Origin: Anaerolineae bacterium
GTDB lineage: Bacteria; Chloroflexota; Anaerolineae; Anaerolineales; Anaerolineaceae
Direction: 5' to 3'
DNA length: 64,000 nucleotides
Assembly (NCBI GenBank): GCA_013178095.1
Contig: JABLXK010000013.1
Coordinates: forward strand, 1-64,000
Shown here: in pieces, positions 7,470-16,609 of the stretch
Layout: each line of letters opens with the position of its first letter
Numbering within the stretch: the first letter of the stretch is position 1
Program-made: the position numbers and the translations under genes
The notes under the pieces: model-generated
Seen by the model: only the letters and a program-made list of their open reading frames with translations
The model's database searches: none
What the model was told of the DNA's origin: nothing

Positions 7470-8702
7470 CTAATTAGCTGAAGGTGCGGTTGCCCTGGCT
7501 CCGCTTTCATCTACCAGCATCGGTACAAATATCAATGACACCAGGGCCACCCCCGCCGCAATCATGAACACGGTCAGGGTGGGCATGCGATCCAGCAGGA
7601 AGCCGGTGGCCACGCTGCCCAGGGCGGTGATGGCGTAATTGAAACCCAGGAACAGCCCATTGGTCAGAGAGCGGTCCTGAGGATTGTTCTTCTGCAGCAT
7701 GGCCATCATGGTTGGCATCAACATGAATGCGAAAGTGCCCACCACGGTGATCAGCAGCAATTGGACGATCCCGCTGGCAATTATCGTCACCGCGAATGAT
7801 AGGGAAAACCCCAGCAGAGAAATGGCGGTCACCGCTTTTGATCCAATACGGTCATAGAGGATCCCGCCGACATAATTGCCCAGGATACCGGCTCCGAAAT
7901 ATAACGAAACCGCCATGCCTGACATCCATAAGCTGCCCCCTTTTTCGACGATGTAAACCGGCAAGTAGGCATAAGCGCTGGAGCGCAGCAGTGAACTGGC
8001 AATATTGATCCCCACGATGGGAATGAATTGCCGTACGATGAATGCTCTCGCCGCGCTATCCAGCTTGCGCTGCGTGCCGGCTGCATGTTCGGCAGGCGCC
8101 GCCGTTTTCGGCATTCGGCCCCACAAAATGTACAGCAGAACTGAGAGTGCGATCCCCGCCAGGAACAGAGAAGGGATCCAGGATGCGTGCGAATTCGCCA
8201 GGATGGCCGTGATCACCATTGGTCCGATCATGAAGCCTACCTGTCCGGCAATGTTCCAGATCGCCATCATGCCGCCCAGCGCTTTATCGCTCACCTGCCC
8301 AATATCTGCGGGTCCGATAGCGTGGTAGAAGTAAATACTCAAGCCGCCGATCATCAGCACCAGGAACAGCAGGTAGAAGTTGGGGATGAGCGTCAGGGAG
8401 CTCATGCACAGCGCGGTGATGGCCGGGGTCAGCACCATGAATTTGCGGATGTCTTTCTTGTCTGCCAGCCGCCCCACCAGCGGCATGCTCAAGGCGGTCA
8501 ATTCCAGCCCGAGGTTCAGAATGCCAGCCTGCACTTTCAGCAAGTGCATTTGGGTGATCAACACCGGCAGGGTCGGCGCAAAGAACGCCAGGAACACATC
8601 GTTGGAGAAATGCGCCAGCGTGTGGTAAACCGTCCGCAGCACCACCTCCGGGTTGGTTTTTTCTTTTTTGTTGGTATCTGTTGTGATAATTTCTTTTTGC
8701 AT
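7470..8702 (-). CDS. MFS transporter, fosmidomycin-resistance (Fsr)-like
   Basis: A 410-residue, 12-helix major-facilitator protein. The N-terminal HTLAHFSNDVFLAFFAPTLP, the cytoplasmic loop GRLADKKDIRKFM and the segment IYFYHAIGPADIGQVS resemble Fsr-type efflux permeases. The substrate cannot be inferred. ATG 8702 is chosen because a longer reading would put the start inside the terminator hairpin of the upstream operon at 8721-8759; the ribosome binding site is modest (ATAGGAA). It is downstream of nucleoside operon 1 but behind a terminator, so it may be transcribed by read-through or from its own promoter. Confidence 0.85.
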   Translation of the reverse strand: MQKEIITTDTNKKEKTNPEVVLRTVYHTLAHFSNDVFLAFFAPTLPVLITQMHLLKVQAGILNLGLELTALSMPLVGRLADKKDIRKFMVLTPAITALCMSSLTLIPNFYLLFLVLMIGGLSIYFYHAIGPADIGQVSDKALGGMMAIWNIAGQVGFMIGPMVITAILANSHASWIPSLFLAGIALSVLLYILWGRMPKTAAPAEHAAGTQRKLDSAARAFIVRQFIPIVGINIASSLLRSSAYAYLPVYIVEKGGSLWMSGMAVSLYFGAGILGNYVGGILYDRIGSKAVTAISLLGFSLSFAVTIIASGIVQLLLITVVGTFAFMLMPTMMAMLQKNNPQDRSLTNGLFLGFNYAITALGSVATGFLLDRMPTLTVFMIAAGVALVSLIFVPMLVDESGARATAPSAN

Positions 8703-8720
8703 GTGATTCCTATAAGGATA

Positions 8721-8759
8721 AAAAATTGAACAGATCTTCATCAGCTCTGTTCAATTTTT
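8721..8759 (-). terminator. Terminator of nucleoside operon 1
   Basis: Perfect 13-bp stem AAAAATTGAACAG with CTGTTCAATTTTT, 18 bases after the stop of the last gene of the operon; T-rich on both strands. Confidence 0.9.
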
Positions 8760-8777
8760 ATTCAAAACCGTCCAAAG

Positions 8778-9326
8778 CTAATTCTTGCTTCGTCGATAAG
8801 GTTTGCACAGGATTTCATTGATCTCGAAATCTTTGAAATTCGAGAAAGATGCGGCGGTCGCCACCACGACTGTGTCGGAACCGCGATGCGTTCCTGCGAT
8901 CGCCAGGACCTGTTGTCCGGGTTGAAGGTAACCTTGCCCGGTCGCGATCAAGACCATTTCGCATACTACCTTAAAACCCTCGCTCAACCGGCGGTAGCAT
9001 TCCGCGACAACCGAGGCAGTTTGATCATGAGTAAATGCAGCCATGTCATGGAAGGTTGTGCCCCAAACCACGCGATGACCTTGCGACTCCAGACTTTTGC
9101 GGATTTCCTCAGGAGGGCTCTGTTTCCCATCCAGGACTTCACCCACCACTAGCAGCTTCGCTCCGCTGCCCGCGAAAACCTGCGCGGCTTGCAGTGCACT
9201 TTTGCCAAAGGTTGAGGCCAGAATGACTGCGTCAATCCCGCCTTGATGATACCGTCCCAGGGCAATTTTCAACGCAACAGAGGTGTTGGATTCTCCAGTC
9301 GAGTCAAAATAGGTGATCTCAGCCAT
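8778..9326 (-). CDS. Stand-alone pyruvate-kinase alpha/beta (C-terminal) domain protein
   Basis: The 182-residue product resembles the C-terminal allosteric domain of pyruvate kinase as a free protein. It starts MAEITYFDSTGESNTSVALKIALGRY, followed by VILASTFGKSALQAAQVF and, near the end, AGTHRGSDTVVVA, which are typical of this group. No catalytic pyruvate kinase barrel is encoded nearby. Its catalytic or sensory role is unknown. It is the last gene of the nucleoside operon, 14 bases after the nucleoside hydrolase, which suggests a role linked to nucleoside or sugar-phosphate use. ATG 9326 follows AAAGGACCAA. Confidence 0.8.
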   Translation of the reverse strand: MAEITYFDSTGESNTSVALKIALGRYHQGGIDAVILASTFGKSALQAAQVFAGSGAKLLVVGEVLDGKQSPPEEIRKSLESQGHRVVWGTTFHDMAAFTHDQTASVVAECYRRLSEGFKVVCEMVLIATGQGYLQPGQQVLAIAGTHRGSDTVVVATAASFSNFKDFEINEILCKPYRRSKN

Positions 9327-9340
9327 TTGGTCCTTTCATT

Positions 9341-10249
9341 TTATCGCAGGCTTTCGTGCATGATCTCGATGAAACGCTCGCGGTCGATGCTGACGCCGAC
9401 GTCCACGTTGGCGTTCTTTTCGCCGCTCCCGTGGAATCGGGAAGCCACGGCAGTGCAGCCGCGCGTGTGTGTTCCGGTCAGTTCGATGTCGATGTGCATC
9501 CGCTCAGTTTTCACCACCGATGGTTCGATTACGGCCGCCACCGCGCAGGCATCGAAGATGATGCCGCCTTCATGTCCGAAATGCTTGGTGTGAATGTCCA
9601 CCACAATATCCATCACATCCGCCGCGGCGATCGCCCAGGGCGTCTGGATCTTGCGGATGCTGTCCACATCTTTTTGCATCACCTTGGCTACGTCTGTAAC
9701 CTCCAGGCCGATCATTTTTATTGGAATGCCCGCGCTGTATACGATAAACGCAGCTTCGGGATCGGCTTTGATGTTGAATTCAGCGAACGAAGTGGCGTAC
9801 GCGCCGCCCATGGTCACGATTTGCGGAATTTTATCTTTCAGGCGGGGTTCGATGCGCAGCGCCAAACCCAGGTTGGTCAGCGGCCCGATGGGCATGTAAA
9901 TGGTATCCTTGCCTTCCCCGCTCATATAGTAATCGATCAGAAAATTCACCGCATGTTTGGCCTGCGGTTGGATGGTCGCTTCCGGGAAAGGCAGTTTGAT
10001 GACCTGGTCGCCATCGCCTGCCAAAATGGGCCCAATCAGCGGATAACTGGCGCCGGTATAAACCGGCACGTGTTCCAGCTTGCCCGCGCAAAGCAACCGC
10101 AAGGTATTATCGAGCGTTTGGGTTAAGGGAGCGTTGCCATGCACCGGCAACACTGCGACCAGTTCCATGTTGGGATGATGGCCGGCCAGCAGCATGGCAA
10201 CTGCATCGTCGCAGCCGGTATCGACATCCATAATTACTTTTTGTCTCAT
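9341..10249 (-). CDS. Inosine-uridine-preferring nucleoside hydrolase family protein
   Basis: A 302-residue cytoplasmic enzyme that hydrolyses the N-glycosidic bond of ribonucleosides. The Ca-binding N-terminus is seen as MDVDTGCDDAVAML (family norm D-x-D-x-x-x-D-D), followed by VHGNAPLTQTLDN and, near the C-terminus, IIFDACAVAAVIEP. An Arg-Lys-rich N-terminal extension of about 21 residues is rejected because ATG 10249 has AAGGAAAAA and the correct family start (RQKVIMDVDTG). It follows the amidohydrolase by 25 bases in the operon. Substrate not determinable from sequence alone. Confidence 0.92.
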   Translation of the reverse strand: MRQKVIMDVDTGCDDAVAMLLAGHHPNMELVAVLPVHGNAPLTQTLDNTLRLLCAGKLEHVPVYTGASYPLIGPILAGDGDQVIKLPFPEATIQPQAKHAVNFLIDYYMSGEGKDTIYMPIGPLTNLGLALRIEPRLKDKIPQIVTMGGAYATSFAEFNIKADPEAAFIVYSAGIPIKMIGLEVTDVAKVMQKDVDSIRKIQTPWAIAAADVMDIVVDIHTKHFGHEGGIIFDACAVAAVIEPSVVKTERMHIDIELTGTHTRGCTAVASRFHGSGEKNANVDVGVSIDRERFIEIMHESLR

Positions 10250-10274
10250 ATTTTTCCTTGATAAACGATATTGT

Positions 10275-11603
10275 TTAGGTAGGGTAGAAAGCAATGGCCG
10301 TGCCGGGTACACGCTGGCTCATGCGCTTCAGACGGCTTTGTACTTCTTTACGGATTGTTTCTTTATCCATCGTTAATAGCTTGCGCCCCTGCATCAGTAC
10401 CTTGCCGTTGCAGAGCACCGTGTCTACGTCTGAAGCGCGCATGCAATAGATCAACGCCGCCATTGGGTTTGCCTTGGGCGAAGCATATAAACCGTCCTGC
10501 CGCAACAATGCGATATCCGCCAGGCAGCCGGCTTTGATCTCGCCAATCTGGCCCTCCAGGTGCATTACCCTGGCGCTGGAACGGAAAGCGATATCCAAAA
10601 CCTGTTCCATTTTCATGCGGGTTGGATCGGAAGTCATCAGTTTGGTGAATAATGCCATCAGCCGCATCTGTTCCATAATATCCAGCGTATTGTTGCTGGC
10701 AGGTCCATCGGTTGCCATGCCGATCGGGATGCCGTATTCCAGATATTTTTCAATTGGCGCCATGCCCATGCCGTGCTTCATATAAGTCTTGGGTGCCTGG
10801 GCTATGCCGGTGTTTGCCGCCGCGAGGATCTCGAAATCACCTTCGCGCGGATAAAGACAATGCCCCAGAATGGTTGGAACTTCGAAGATTCCGGTTTCCT
10901 GAAGTTGCTTAACCGGCGTGATGCCGTACTGCTTCAGGCTCAATTCAACCTGGGGGGCTGTTTCTGACACGTGAATGTGGATGCCGGTATTGATCTTCTT
11001 AGCTTTTTCGGCGCACATCTTCAGGAATTCAGGATTGGTGGTATAAGGCGCGTGTGGTCCCAGGTAGGTGGTGATACGCCCCTCCGCTTTGCCTTGCCAG
11101 CGCTGGATGAAATCGATCGTCTCATCGACCTTTGCTTCGCCTTCATGTCCGAAAACCGCCCAGGTCAGGTTGGCGCGAATGCCGCTTTGTTCGACGACCT
11201 CGGCAATCCTGTCCACGTAGAAGTAATGGTCGGCCACGCAGGTAACGCCATTCTCAATCATCTCTGCGATCCCGAGCTGCGCCCCCCAATAAACGTCCTC
11301 CTCGGTCAGGTTGGATTCCATCGGCCAGATGTAATCGTTGAACCATTCGGTGGGGGTAACGTCTTCCGCCAGATTGCGAATCAACACCATCGGTACATGC
11401 GCATGGGTGTTAATGAAACCAGGGACGGCCAGGAGGCCGTCCGCTGGAATGATCTCGGTTTCCGCTTCAGGTGCAAGCGTTCCGGTTTTTAGAACTGTCT
11501 GGATTCGGCAATCATCAATCAAAATGTCCTGACCCGGGACTACCTCAGCCTTGCCGCTGGCAAAACTGAGCATGTCGCAATTCCGGATGAGCTTCTTTGC
11601 CAT
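10275..11603 (-). CDS. Amidohydrolase, MTA/SAH deaminase-like
   Basis: A 442-residue metal-dependent hydrolase of the 5-methylthioadenosine/S-adenosylhomocysteine deaminase group, which deaminates adenine-containing nucleosides. Visible: the metal-binding NTHAHVPM (residues about 64-71), HIHVSETAP, GHCLYPREGD, and the catalytic ATDGPASNN with its Asp. The length is normal. Position in a nucleoside import operon, 20 bases after a permease gene, fits an adenosine- or thioadenosine-type substrate, though guanine-deaminase-like members cannot be excluded. ATG 11603 follows GGGAAGG with a weak spacing. Confidence 0.88.
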   Translation of the reverse strand: MAKKLIRNCDMLSFASGKAEVVPGQDILIDDCRIQTVLKTGTLAPEAETEIIPADGLLAVPGFINTHAHVPMVLIRNLAEDVTPTEWFNDYIWPMESNLTEEDVYWGAQLGIAEMIENGVTCVADHYFYVDRIAEVVEQSGIRANLTWAVFGHEGEAKVDETIDFIQRWQGKAEGRITTYLGPHAPYTTNPEFLKMCAEKAKKINTGIHIHVSETAPQVELSLKQYGITPVKQLQETGIFEVPTILGHCLYPREGDFEILAAANTGIAQAPKTYMKHGMGMAPIEKYLEYGIPIGMATDGPASNNTLDIMEQMRLMALFTKLMTSDPTRMKMEQVLDIAFRSSARVMHLEGQIGEIKAGCLADIALLRQDGLYASPKANPMAALIYCMRASDVDTVLCNGKVLMQGRKLLTMDKETIRKEVQSRLKRMSQRVPGTAIAFYPT

Positions 11604-11623
11604 ATGATTACCTTCCCGTTTTG

Positions 11624-12607
11624 TTATTCGGCTTTGGAAGCGTTTGCGGAAATGGCTTCCAAATGCTCTTTCTGATACCGTTTCATCCGCTCAAGTGCTG
11701 CCTGACGCTGCTGGATGGCAAAGACCGCCAAAGCAACCACGGTTGTGATGTATGGAATGGTCTGCACCAATTGGGATGGGATATTCAATGAACCCAGCTG
11801 GTTGGAAATCGCATCCGCAAAACCAAATAGTATGGACGCGAATAGTACACCCAGGGGCTTCCTTGCTCCCAGGTGGACGGCAGCAATGCCGATCCAACCT
11901 CTACCTGCCGCCATTTCCTTTTGGAAGAATTGCAGGTAAGCCATGGACAGGTTCATACCGCCCAATGCAGCGAACACGCCGCTGATCGCAAGCGCGATCA
12001 TGCGTGATTTTTTCACATCAATACCCAGGGTAGTTGCTGCTTCAGGATTCTCGCCGACAGCCCGCAAGTGGGTGCCGAAACGCGTGCGGTAGAGGAAGAT
12101 ATAGACCAGGATAACGGACAAGAATGCCAGGTACGTGAATACCGGGTGCCCGCTGATAACGTCTCCCAGGAAGGGAATATCCTTGAAAAATGGAATTTCC
12201 CAGTTGGGAACCGAAAGGCTTTTCACGCTGGCTGAGTTGCCCTTATCGCCCGTCATGATGTACAGCAGGAATACCGTACCACCGGATGCCATCAAGTTCA
12301 CAGCCAAACCACCGATAAACAGGTTGGTCTTGAAATAGATGTGGAACAAACCCAAGAGCAGCGCCATCAAGACGCCGGCGACAATGCCTGCCAGAATAGC
12401 CAACCAGACGTTTCCGGTGTACGCTGAAACCATGACACCAACAAATGCGCCCACGTTCATGATGCCTTCCAGCGCCATGTTGGGAACGCCGGTGACAACC
12501 GCGATTAGGCCGCCCATGGCCGGGAAAATGATCGGCGTGCTGATGCGAATCACGCTCGCCAGGAATAGCGTGCTGAAGATACTACGAATGACAGTTTCAA
12601 GCGACAT
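11624..12607 (-). CDS. Nucleoside ABC transporter permease (second permease, operon 1)
   Basis: The 327-residue, multi-helix inner-membrane permease belongs to the BmpC/NupQ type of the branched-chain-amino-acid-like permeases that import nucleosides. The N-terminal RISTPIIFPAMGGLIAVVTG and VPNMALEGIMNVGAFVG, plus the RAVGENPEAATTLGIDVK motif (about residue 180), are characteristic. It overlaps the upstream permease gene by 11 bases. With that permease and the ATPase it forms the importer served by the BMP lipoprotein at 15367. Confidence 0.92.
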   Translation of the reverse strand: MSLETVIRSIFSTLFLASVIRISTPIIFPAMGGLIAVVTGVPNMALEGIMNVGAFVGVMVSAYTGNVWLAILAGIVAGVLMALLLGLFHIYFKTNLFIGGLAVNLMASGGTVFLLYIMTGDKGNSASVKSLSVPNWEIPFFKDIPFLGDVISGHPVFTYLAFLSVILVYIFLYRTRFGTHLRAVGENPEAATTLGIDVKKSRMIALAISGVFAALGGMNLSMAYLQFFQKEMAAGRGWIGIAAVHLGARKPLGVLFASILFGFADAISNQLGSLNIPSQLVQTIPYITTVVALAVFAIQQRQAALERMKRYQKEHLEAISANASKAE

Positions 12608-13757
12608 GGCTGTCTCCTTCCTTCACATTCTTTACGTCGGGTTTGCCGTTGGTACCATTCTCGCTATTCTCTTTGATATCCGCAACGCGTTTTTGAATGG
12701 TCGGGAGCAATCTTTCAGCGGTGACTAACAGCAAAACCATTGCTTGAATGACAAATACCAATTCTCTGGATACATCCGAACTGCGTTCCATCACATCTGA
12801 ACCGGCGCGCAAGTAACCGTACAATAGCCCGGCAATCGGAACGCCCAACGGGTTATTGCCCGCCAAAATGGCAATATTAATGCCTTCAAAACCCAGGCCG
12901 GAAGTCATGTTGGAAATGATCTTGTTGTGGATCGCCAGAGTCAGATGGGCGCCAGCTAAACCGGCAACCAGACCGCTGACCAGGATGGACATAATGATGG
13001 TGCGTTTTACATTGATGCCGCCGTAATGAGCAAACTTGGTATTCAAACCCACCGTGCGCAGTTCATAACCGAAAGGCGTTTTATAAAGCAGGTAATAAAC
13101 GATGATCACTGCGGCAATCACGATGTAAACCATAATGGTTACGCTGGTCTGCTTCATCCATATCTCACGAATACCCTGCAAAAATGGCAGGTTTGGAATG
13201 AAAGTCGGTAAGCGGAAAGGTTTTTCAATCAATTCAGAGCTGATGGAACGGGATTTCGGCGTCATAATGAAGGCTTTCAAGATGTATTCAAAAATCTTTA
13301 GAGCAACTGTGTTCATCATCAATGACGTCACCAGTTCGTTGGCGTTATAGTATGCTTTCAATAATGCAGGGATCAGCCCCCAAAGAGCGCCGACGATCAT
13401 GGCCGCCAGAAAAGCCAGCAAAATGCGCGGCAAAGGCGGTATGGGGACGTACAACGCCACGCAACCGGCAGCCATCGCACCCAGCACCATCTGGCCTTCC
13501 ACGCCGATATACCATTGGCTGGCGCCGAAGACGATGCAAATCACCAAACCCAACAAGATCAGTGTCAGGGATTCTTCCAACCAGTCGCCGATGCGGTTCA
13601 AGCGCGAAATTGGGCCCAACAGGAATGATTTATACGCACCTACAGGATCTTTGGATACGAACAACGTGATGATGAATCCCAATGCCAGGCCGATAGTAAC
13701 AGCCAACACAATGCGCAATAATTCGCGGAAACCTTTGGATTCAAAGAAAGATTTCAT
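12597..13757 (-). CDS. Nucleoside ABC transporter permease (first permease, operon 1)
   Basis: A 386-residue permease of the BmpB/NupP type. It has an N-terminal ~60-residue segment containing the first helix (IVLAVTIGLALGFIITLF), then the SLTLILLGLVICIVFGASQWYIGVEGQMVLGAM stretch, the VALKIFEYILK region, and YELRTVGLNTKFAHYGGINVKR, the conserved cytoplasmic loop that contacts the ATPase. The C-terminus is hydrophilic (ENSENGTNGKPDVK). Its start overlaps the ATPase stop by ATGA, showing translational coupling. Confidence 0.92.
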   Translation of the reverse strand: MKSFFESKGFRELLRIVLAVTIGLALGFIITLFVSKDPVGAYKSFLLGPISRLNRIGDWLEESLTLILLGLVICIVFGASQWYIGVEGQMVLGAMAAGCVALYVPIPPLPRILLAFLAAMIVGALWGLIPALLKAYYNANELVTSLMMNTVALKIFEYILKAFIMTPKSRSISSELIEKPFRLPTFIPNLPFLQGIREIWMKQTSVTIMVYIVIAAVIIVYYLLYKTPFGYELRTVGLNTKFAHYGGINVKRTIIMSILVSGLVAGLAGAHLTLAIHNKIISNMTSGLGFEGINIAILAGNNPLGVPIAGLLYGYLRAGSDVMERSSDVSRELVFVIQAMVLLLVTAERLLPTIQKRVADIKENSENGTNGKPDVKNVKEGDSHVA

Positions 13758-15298
13758 AGGAATTTCTCCATCTCTTCGTTAGTTTGATGCTTGATGCCCA
13801 ACATGTAGAGACCCAGTTCATCTTCGCCAACTTTGGCAGCATCGGGGAATACACCGGTGATTCTGCCTTCGTACAAGGTAACAATGCGATCCGACAGGCT
13901 CATAACTTCGCTCAAGTCTGCGGATACCAGCAGAACCGCGCAACCCGCTGTGCGCAAGCGCACTAATTCTTCTCGAATGAACTCCGTTGCGCCTACGTCG
14001 ATACCACGGGTAGGCTGGGAAGCGATCAATACAAAGGGATTGGAGGAAAACTCGCGGGCAACAATCACTTTTTGCATATTACCACCGGAAAGCGATTCCA
14101 CCGGTAGTTTTCCATTCGGTGTCAGTATACCGAATTGCTTGATCAATTCTTTGCCTTTGTTCTCAATCAAACGGTAATCCAGCATCATCCCTTTTTTATA
14201 GGGGGCACTGAAATAACGGTCAACGATCAGGTTTTCTTCGATGGATTCTTTCAACGCCACGCCATTGGTCAAACGGTCTTCGGGAATATGGGCAACACCC
14301 TGCTGACGCACTTCACGGGGAGTATGGTCCAAAACGCTTTTTCCCTTGACAAATGCCTGACCGCCCGCGGATCTCTTCAAGCCGGTAAGGACTTCTACCA
14401 ATTCGGTTTGTCCGTTGCCTTCCACGCCGGCAATGCCCAAAATCTCTCCAGCATAGAGGTTAAAACTGACGTCTTGCAGGACAGGTCGACCGGTTTCGGA
14501 AATATAGGAGAGGTTTTTAATCTCCATGCGTTTTTCACCGCGCTTCATGGGCGGTTTGGTGATGTTCAGGAAGACTTCGCGGCCCACCATCATGTTCGCC
14601 ATTTGTTCGCGGGTAACGTCCTTGGTGTCCACGGTGCCGATCATCTTGCCATGCCGCATGACGGTCACGCGGTCTGAAATTTCTTTCACCTCGCGCAATT
14701 TATGCGTGATGAAAATAACTGTCTTGCCTTGTTGCACTAACGTGCGAATGGCTTTAAAAAGATCCTGAGTTTCCTGCGGGGTCAAAACTGCGGTAGGCTC
14801 ATCCAAAATCAGAATTTCGGCTTTGCGATAGAGGGTTTTTAAGATCTCAACGCGTTGACGCTGACCAACATTAATACCGTCGACAATTGCATCCGGTTGA
14901 ACAAAAAGGCCAAATTGGTCTGATAATTCCTTGGTTACTTTAAGTACCTGGTCTTTATCAATAAATCCATTTTTGATCGGTTCATTGCCCAGCACTACAT
15001 TTGCAGCAACAGTAAATGATGGAACCAACATGAAGTTCTGGTGAACCATTCCGATTTTGTGGTCAATCGCATCCAGAGAAGACTTAAATGAAACACTCTG
15101 CCCGTCAATAATAATCTCGCCCTCTGTTGGTTGTTCAATACCATACAGGATTTTCATCAGGGTGGATTTACCTGCACCGTTTTCACCAACCAAAGCGTGA
15201 ATTTCCCCTTTGTTGACTGTAAAATTCACACCATTATTTGCAACTACGCCATTATCGTAAATCTTTACGATATTTTTCATTTCAACTATCGGCTTCAT
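13754..15298 (-). CDS. Nucleoside ABC transporter ATPase with two ABC domains (operon 1)
   Basis: A 514-residue tandem ABC ATPase. The first domain has Walker A GENGAGKSTLMK, the signature NVGQRQRVEI and Walker B ILILDEPTAVL. The second has a degenerate Walker A (GVEGNGQTE) and signature LSGGNMQKVIVARE with the QPTRGIDVGA end, as in the sugar/nucleoside ABC family in which only one site hydrolyses ATP efficiently. It powers the two permeases encoded directly downstream. Separated from the BMP gene by 68 bases holding a strong hairpin. Confidence 0.95.
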   Translation of the reverse strand: MKPIVEMKNIVKIYDNGVVANNGVNFTVNKGEIHALVGENGAGKSTLMKILYGIEQPTEGEIIIDGQSVSFKSSLDAIDHKIGMVHQNFMLVPSFTVAANVVLGNEPIKNGFIDKDQVLKVTKELSDQFGLFVQPDAIVDGINVGQRQRVEILKTLYRKAEILILDEPTAVLTPQETQDLFKAIRTLVQQGKTVIFITHKLREVKEISDRVTVMRHGKMIGTVDTKDVTREQMANMMVGREVFLNITKPPMKRGEKRMEIKNLSYISETGRPVLQDVSFNLYAGEILGIAGVEGNGQTELVEVLTGLKRSAGGQAFVKGKSVLDHTPREVRQQGVAHIPEDRLTNGVALKESIEENLIVDRYFSAPYKKGMMLDYRLIENKGKELIKQFGILTPNGKLPVESLSGGNMQKVIVAREFSSNPFVLIASQPTRGIDVGATEFIREELVRLRTAGCAVLLVSADLSEVMSLSDRIVTLYEGRITGVFPDAAKVGEDELGLYMLGIKHQTNEEMEKFL

Positions 15299-15328
15299 GG
15301 TTACTCTCCTAAATCAGGAAATAGCGTG

Positions 15329-15355
15329 AAGGGCAGGGAGAACTCCCTGCCCTTC
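15329..15355 (-). terminator. Intergenic hairpin between bmp and the ATPase gene (operon 1)
   Basis: GAAGGGCAGGGAG pairs perfectly with CTCCCTGCCCTTC around a two-base loop. No T-run follows on the minus strand. It may stabilise the binding-protein mRNA or attenuate transcription into the transporter genes rather than terminate fully. Confidence 0.7.
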
Positions 15356-15366
15356 ATTAGCTCTGT

Positions 15367-16476
15367 CTAGAAAACGGTGTTGATCTTAATTTCGCCAGCG
15401 GTAACTTTCGCTTGCGCTTCAGCAATCTTGTCCTTGACTTCCTGCGGGGTCATAGCTTCGTAGTAGTCATTGTAAGCCAAACCAACGCCACCTTCGGAAA
15501 TACCGAGGTTCTCATTGGTGCCGACAGGTAAGGTACCTTCGAAATACATCTTCATTGCGCGGTACAGGGAGTTATCCACGTTCTTCAGCATGGAGGTCAA
15601 GATAACTTTGGCAAGTTCAGGATTGGTTTCGTTCTCGATCGCATATTGATCGGAATCGACGCCGATTGCCCATTTGCCGGCTTCCTGAGCTGCATAGAAG
15701 ACACCTTCACCGGTGCCGCCAGCGACCTGGAAGACAATATCCGCACCCTGCTGGTACATGGTGAGGGCGAGTTCTTTACCCTTGGCAGGATCGCTCCAGC
15801 CGCTGGCATATTGAACGAGGACGTTCTCTTCGGGGATACCAGCATCCATGGCGCCTTGCTTGTAGCCAACCATGAAGTCATTGATGACCGGGATATCCAT
15901 ACCGCCGAGGGCGCCGACCATCTTGGATTCGCTCATCAAACCGGCATACAAACCAGCCAGATATGAACCTTCGTTCTGTTTGTATTGAATGGCATAGACG
16001 TTCTTGTAATCACCGGCAGTGAAATCGATGGGGTTGTCGAAGATGATGAAGGTTTTCTCAGGGTATTCAACGGCAGCCTCGAGCATGACGGGGATCAGGT
16101 CGCTGGAGGCGATCAGGATAACATCGGAATCGGGATCCTGAACAGCATCCTGGAAGGCGGGTTCCCATTTGGCGGGATCGGTGCCGGCTTCATTGGTGAC
16201 CAGTTCGAAACCGAACTCTTCGGCGGCCTTCGTCAAACCGCGATGAGCGGAATCGGTGAAGGATTTATCGCCCAGGGTTCCGTTTACAACATGGATGACC
16301 TTGGTTTCGGCAGGTACCGGCAGCGCAGCGGCTTCTTCAGCAGCAGCTTCTTCGGCCGGGGCAGCTTCTTCAGCGGCAGGTTCGGCAGCCGGTTCGGCAG
16401 CAGCGCTACCGCAGGCGACTAACAATAAAGCGCCAACTAACAAAAGGCTTAAAATGGTTAACTTTTTTGCGTTCAT
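15367..16476 (-). CDS. BMP-family nucleoside-binding lipoprotein (operon 1)
   Basis: The 369-residue product is the extracytoplasmic substrate-binding protein of the ABC importer. It has a lipoprotein signal (LLLVGALLLVAC, lipobox LVAC) and a ~30-residue Ala/Glu/Pro spacer that tethers it above the membrane. Then comes the BMP domain, with HVVNGTLGDKSFTDSAHRGL, ASSDLIPVM, and the GALGGMDIPVINDFMVGYKQG and QVAGGTGEGVFYAA signatures. It starts with ATG 16476 behind GGAGAAAAA. Family members bind purine or pyrimidine nucleosides; the exact ligand is not shown. First gene of the operon after the LacI-type regulator. Confidence 0.93.
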   Translation of the reverse strand: MNAKKLTILSLLLVGALLLVACGSAAAEPAAEPAAEEAAPAEEAAAEEAAALPVPAETKVIHVVNGTLGDKSFTDSAHRGLTKAAEEFGFELVTNEAGTDPAKWEPAFQDAVQDPDSDVILIASSDLIPVMLEAAVEYPEKTFIIFDNPIDFTAGDYKNVYAIQYKQNEGSYLAGLYAGLMSESKMVGALGGMDIPVINDFMVGYKQGAMDAGIPEENVLVQYASGWSDPAKGKELALTMYQQGADIVFQVAGGTGEGVFYAAQEAGKWAIGVDSDQYAIENETNPELAKVILTSMLKNVDNSLYRAMKMYFEGTLPVGTNENLGISEGGVGLAYNDYYEAMTPQEVKDKIAEAQAKVTAGEIKINTVF

Positions 16477-16522
16477 TTTTTCTCCTCGAGAATTTTTGTT
16501 TTTCTTTTACCGCTATTTCTAC

Positions 16523-16530
16523 TAACGTTA
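16523..16530. promoter_or_regulatory. Candidate LacI-type operator upstream of bmp (operon 1)
   Basis: The palindrome TAACGTTA with a central CG, as expected for LacI-family sites, lies 47 bases upstream of the bmp start and just downstream of the regulator gene. It is short and could be chance, but the position is right for control by that regulator. Confidence 0.4.
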
Positions 16531-16546
16531 ATCAATTTCTTTCAGC

Positions 16547-16557
16547 AACCACCTCCT
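16547..16557 (-). promoter_or_regulatory. Shine-Dalgarno-like motif in the leader of bmp 1
   Basis: On the minus strand, the 11 bases AGGAGGTGGTT occur about 71 bases upstream of the bmp start. The same 11 bases occur at nearly the same distance upstream of the second bmp gene (34208-34218). It is too far to serve the annotated start. Confidence 0.5.
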
Positions 16558-16609
16558 CCGTCTTTCTCAGAATCATAAATACTATTGAGAAAAAAGATGA
16601 TTCCATCAA

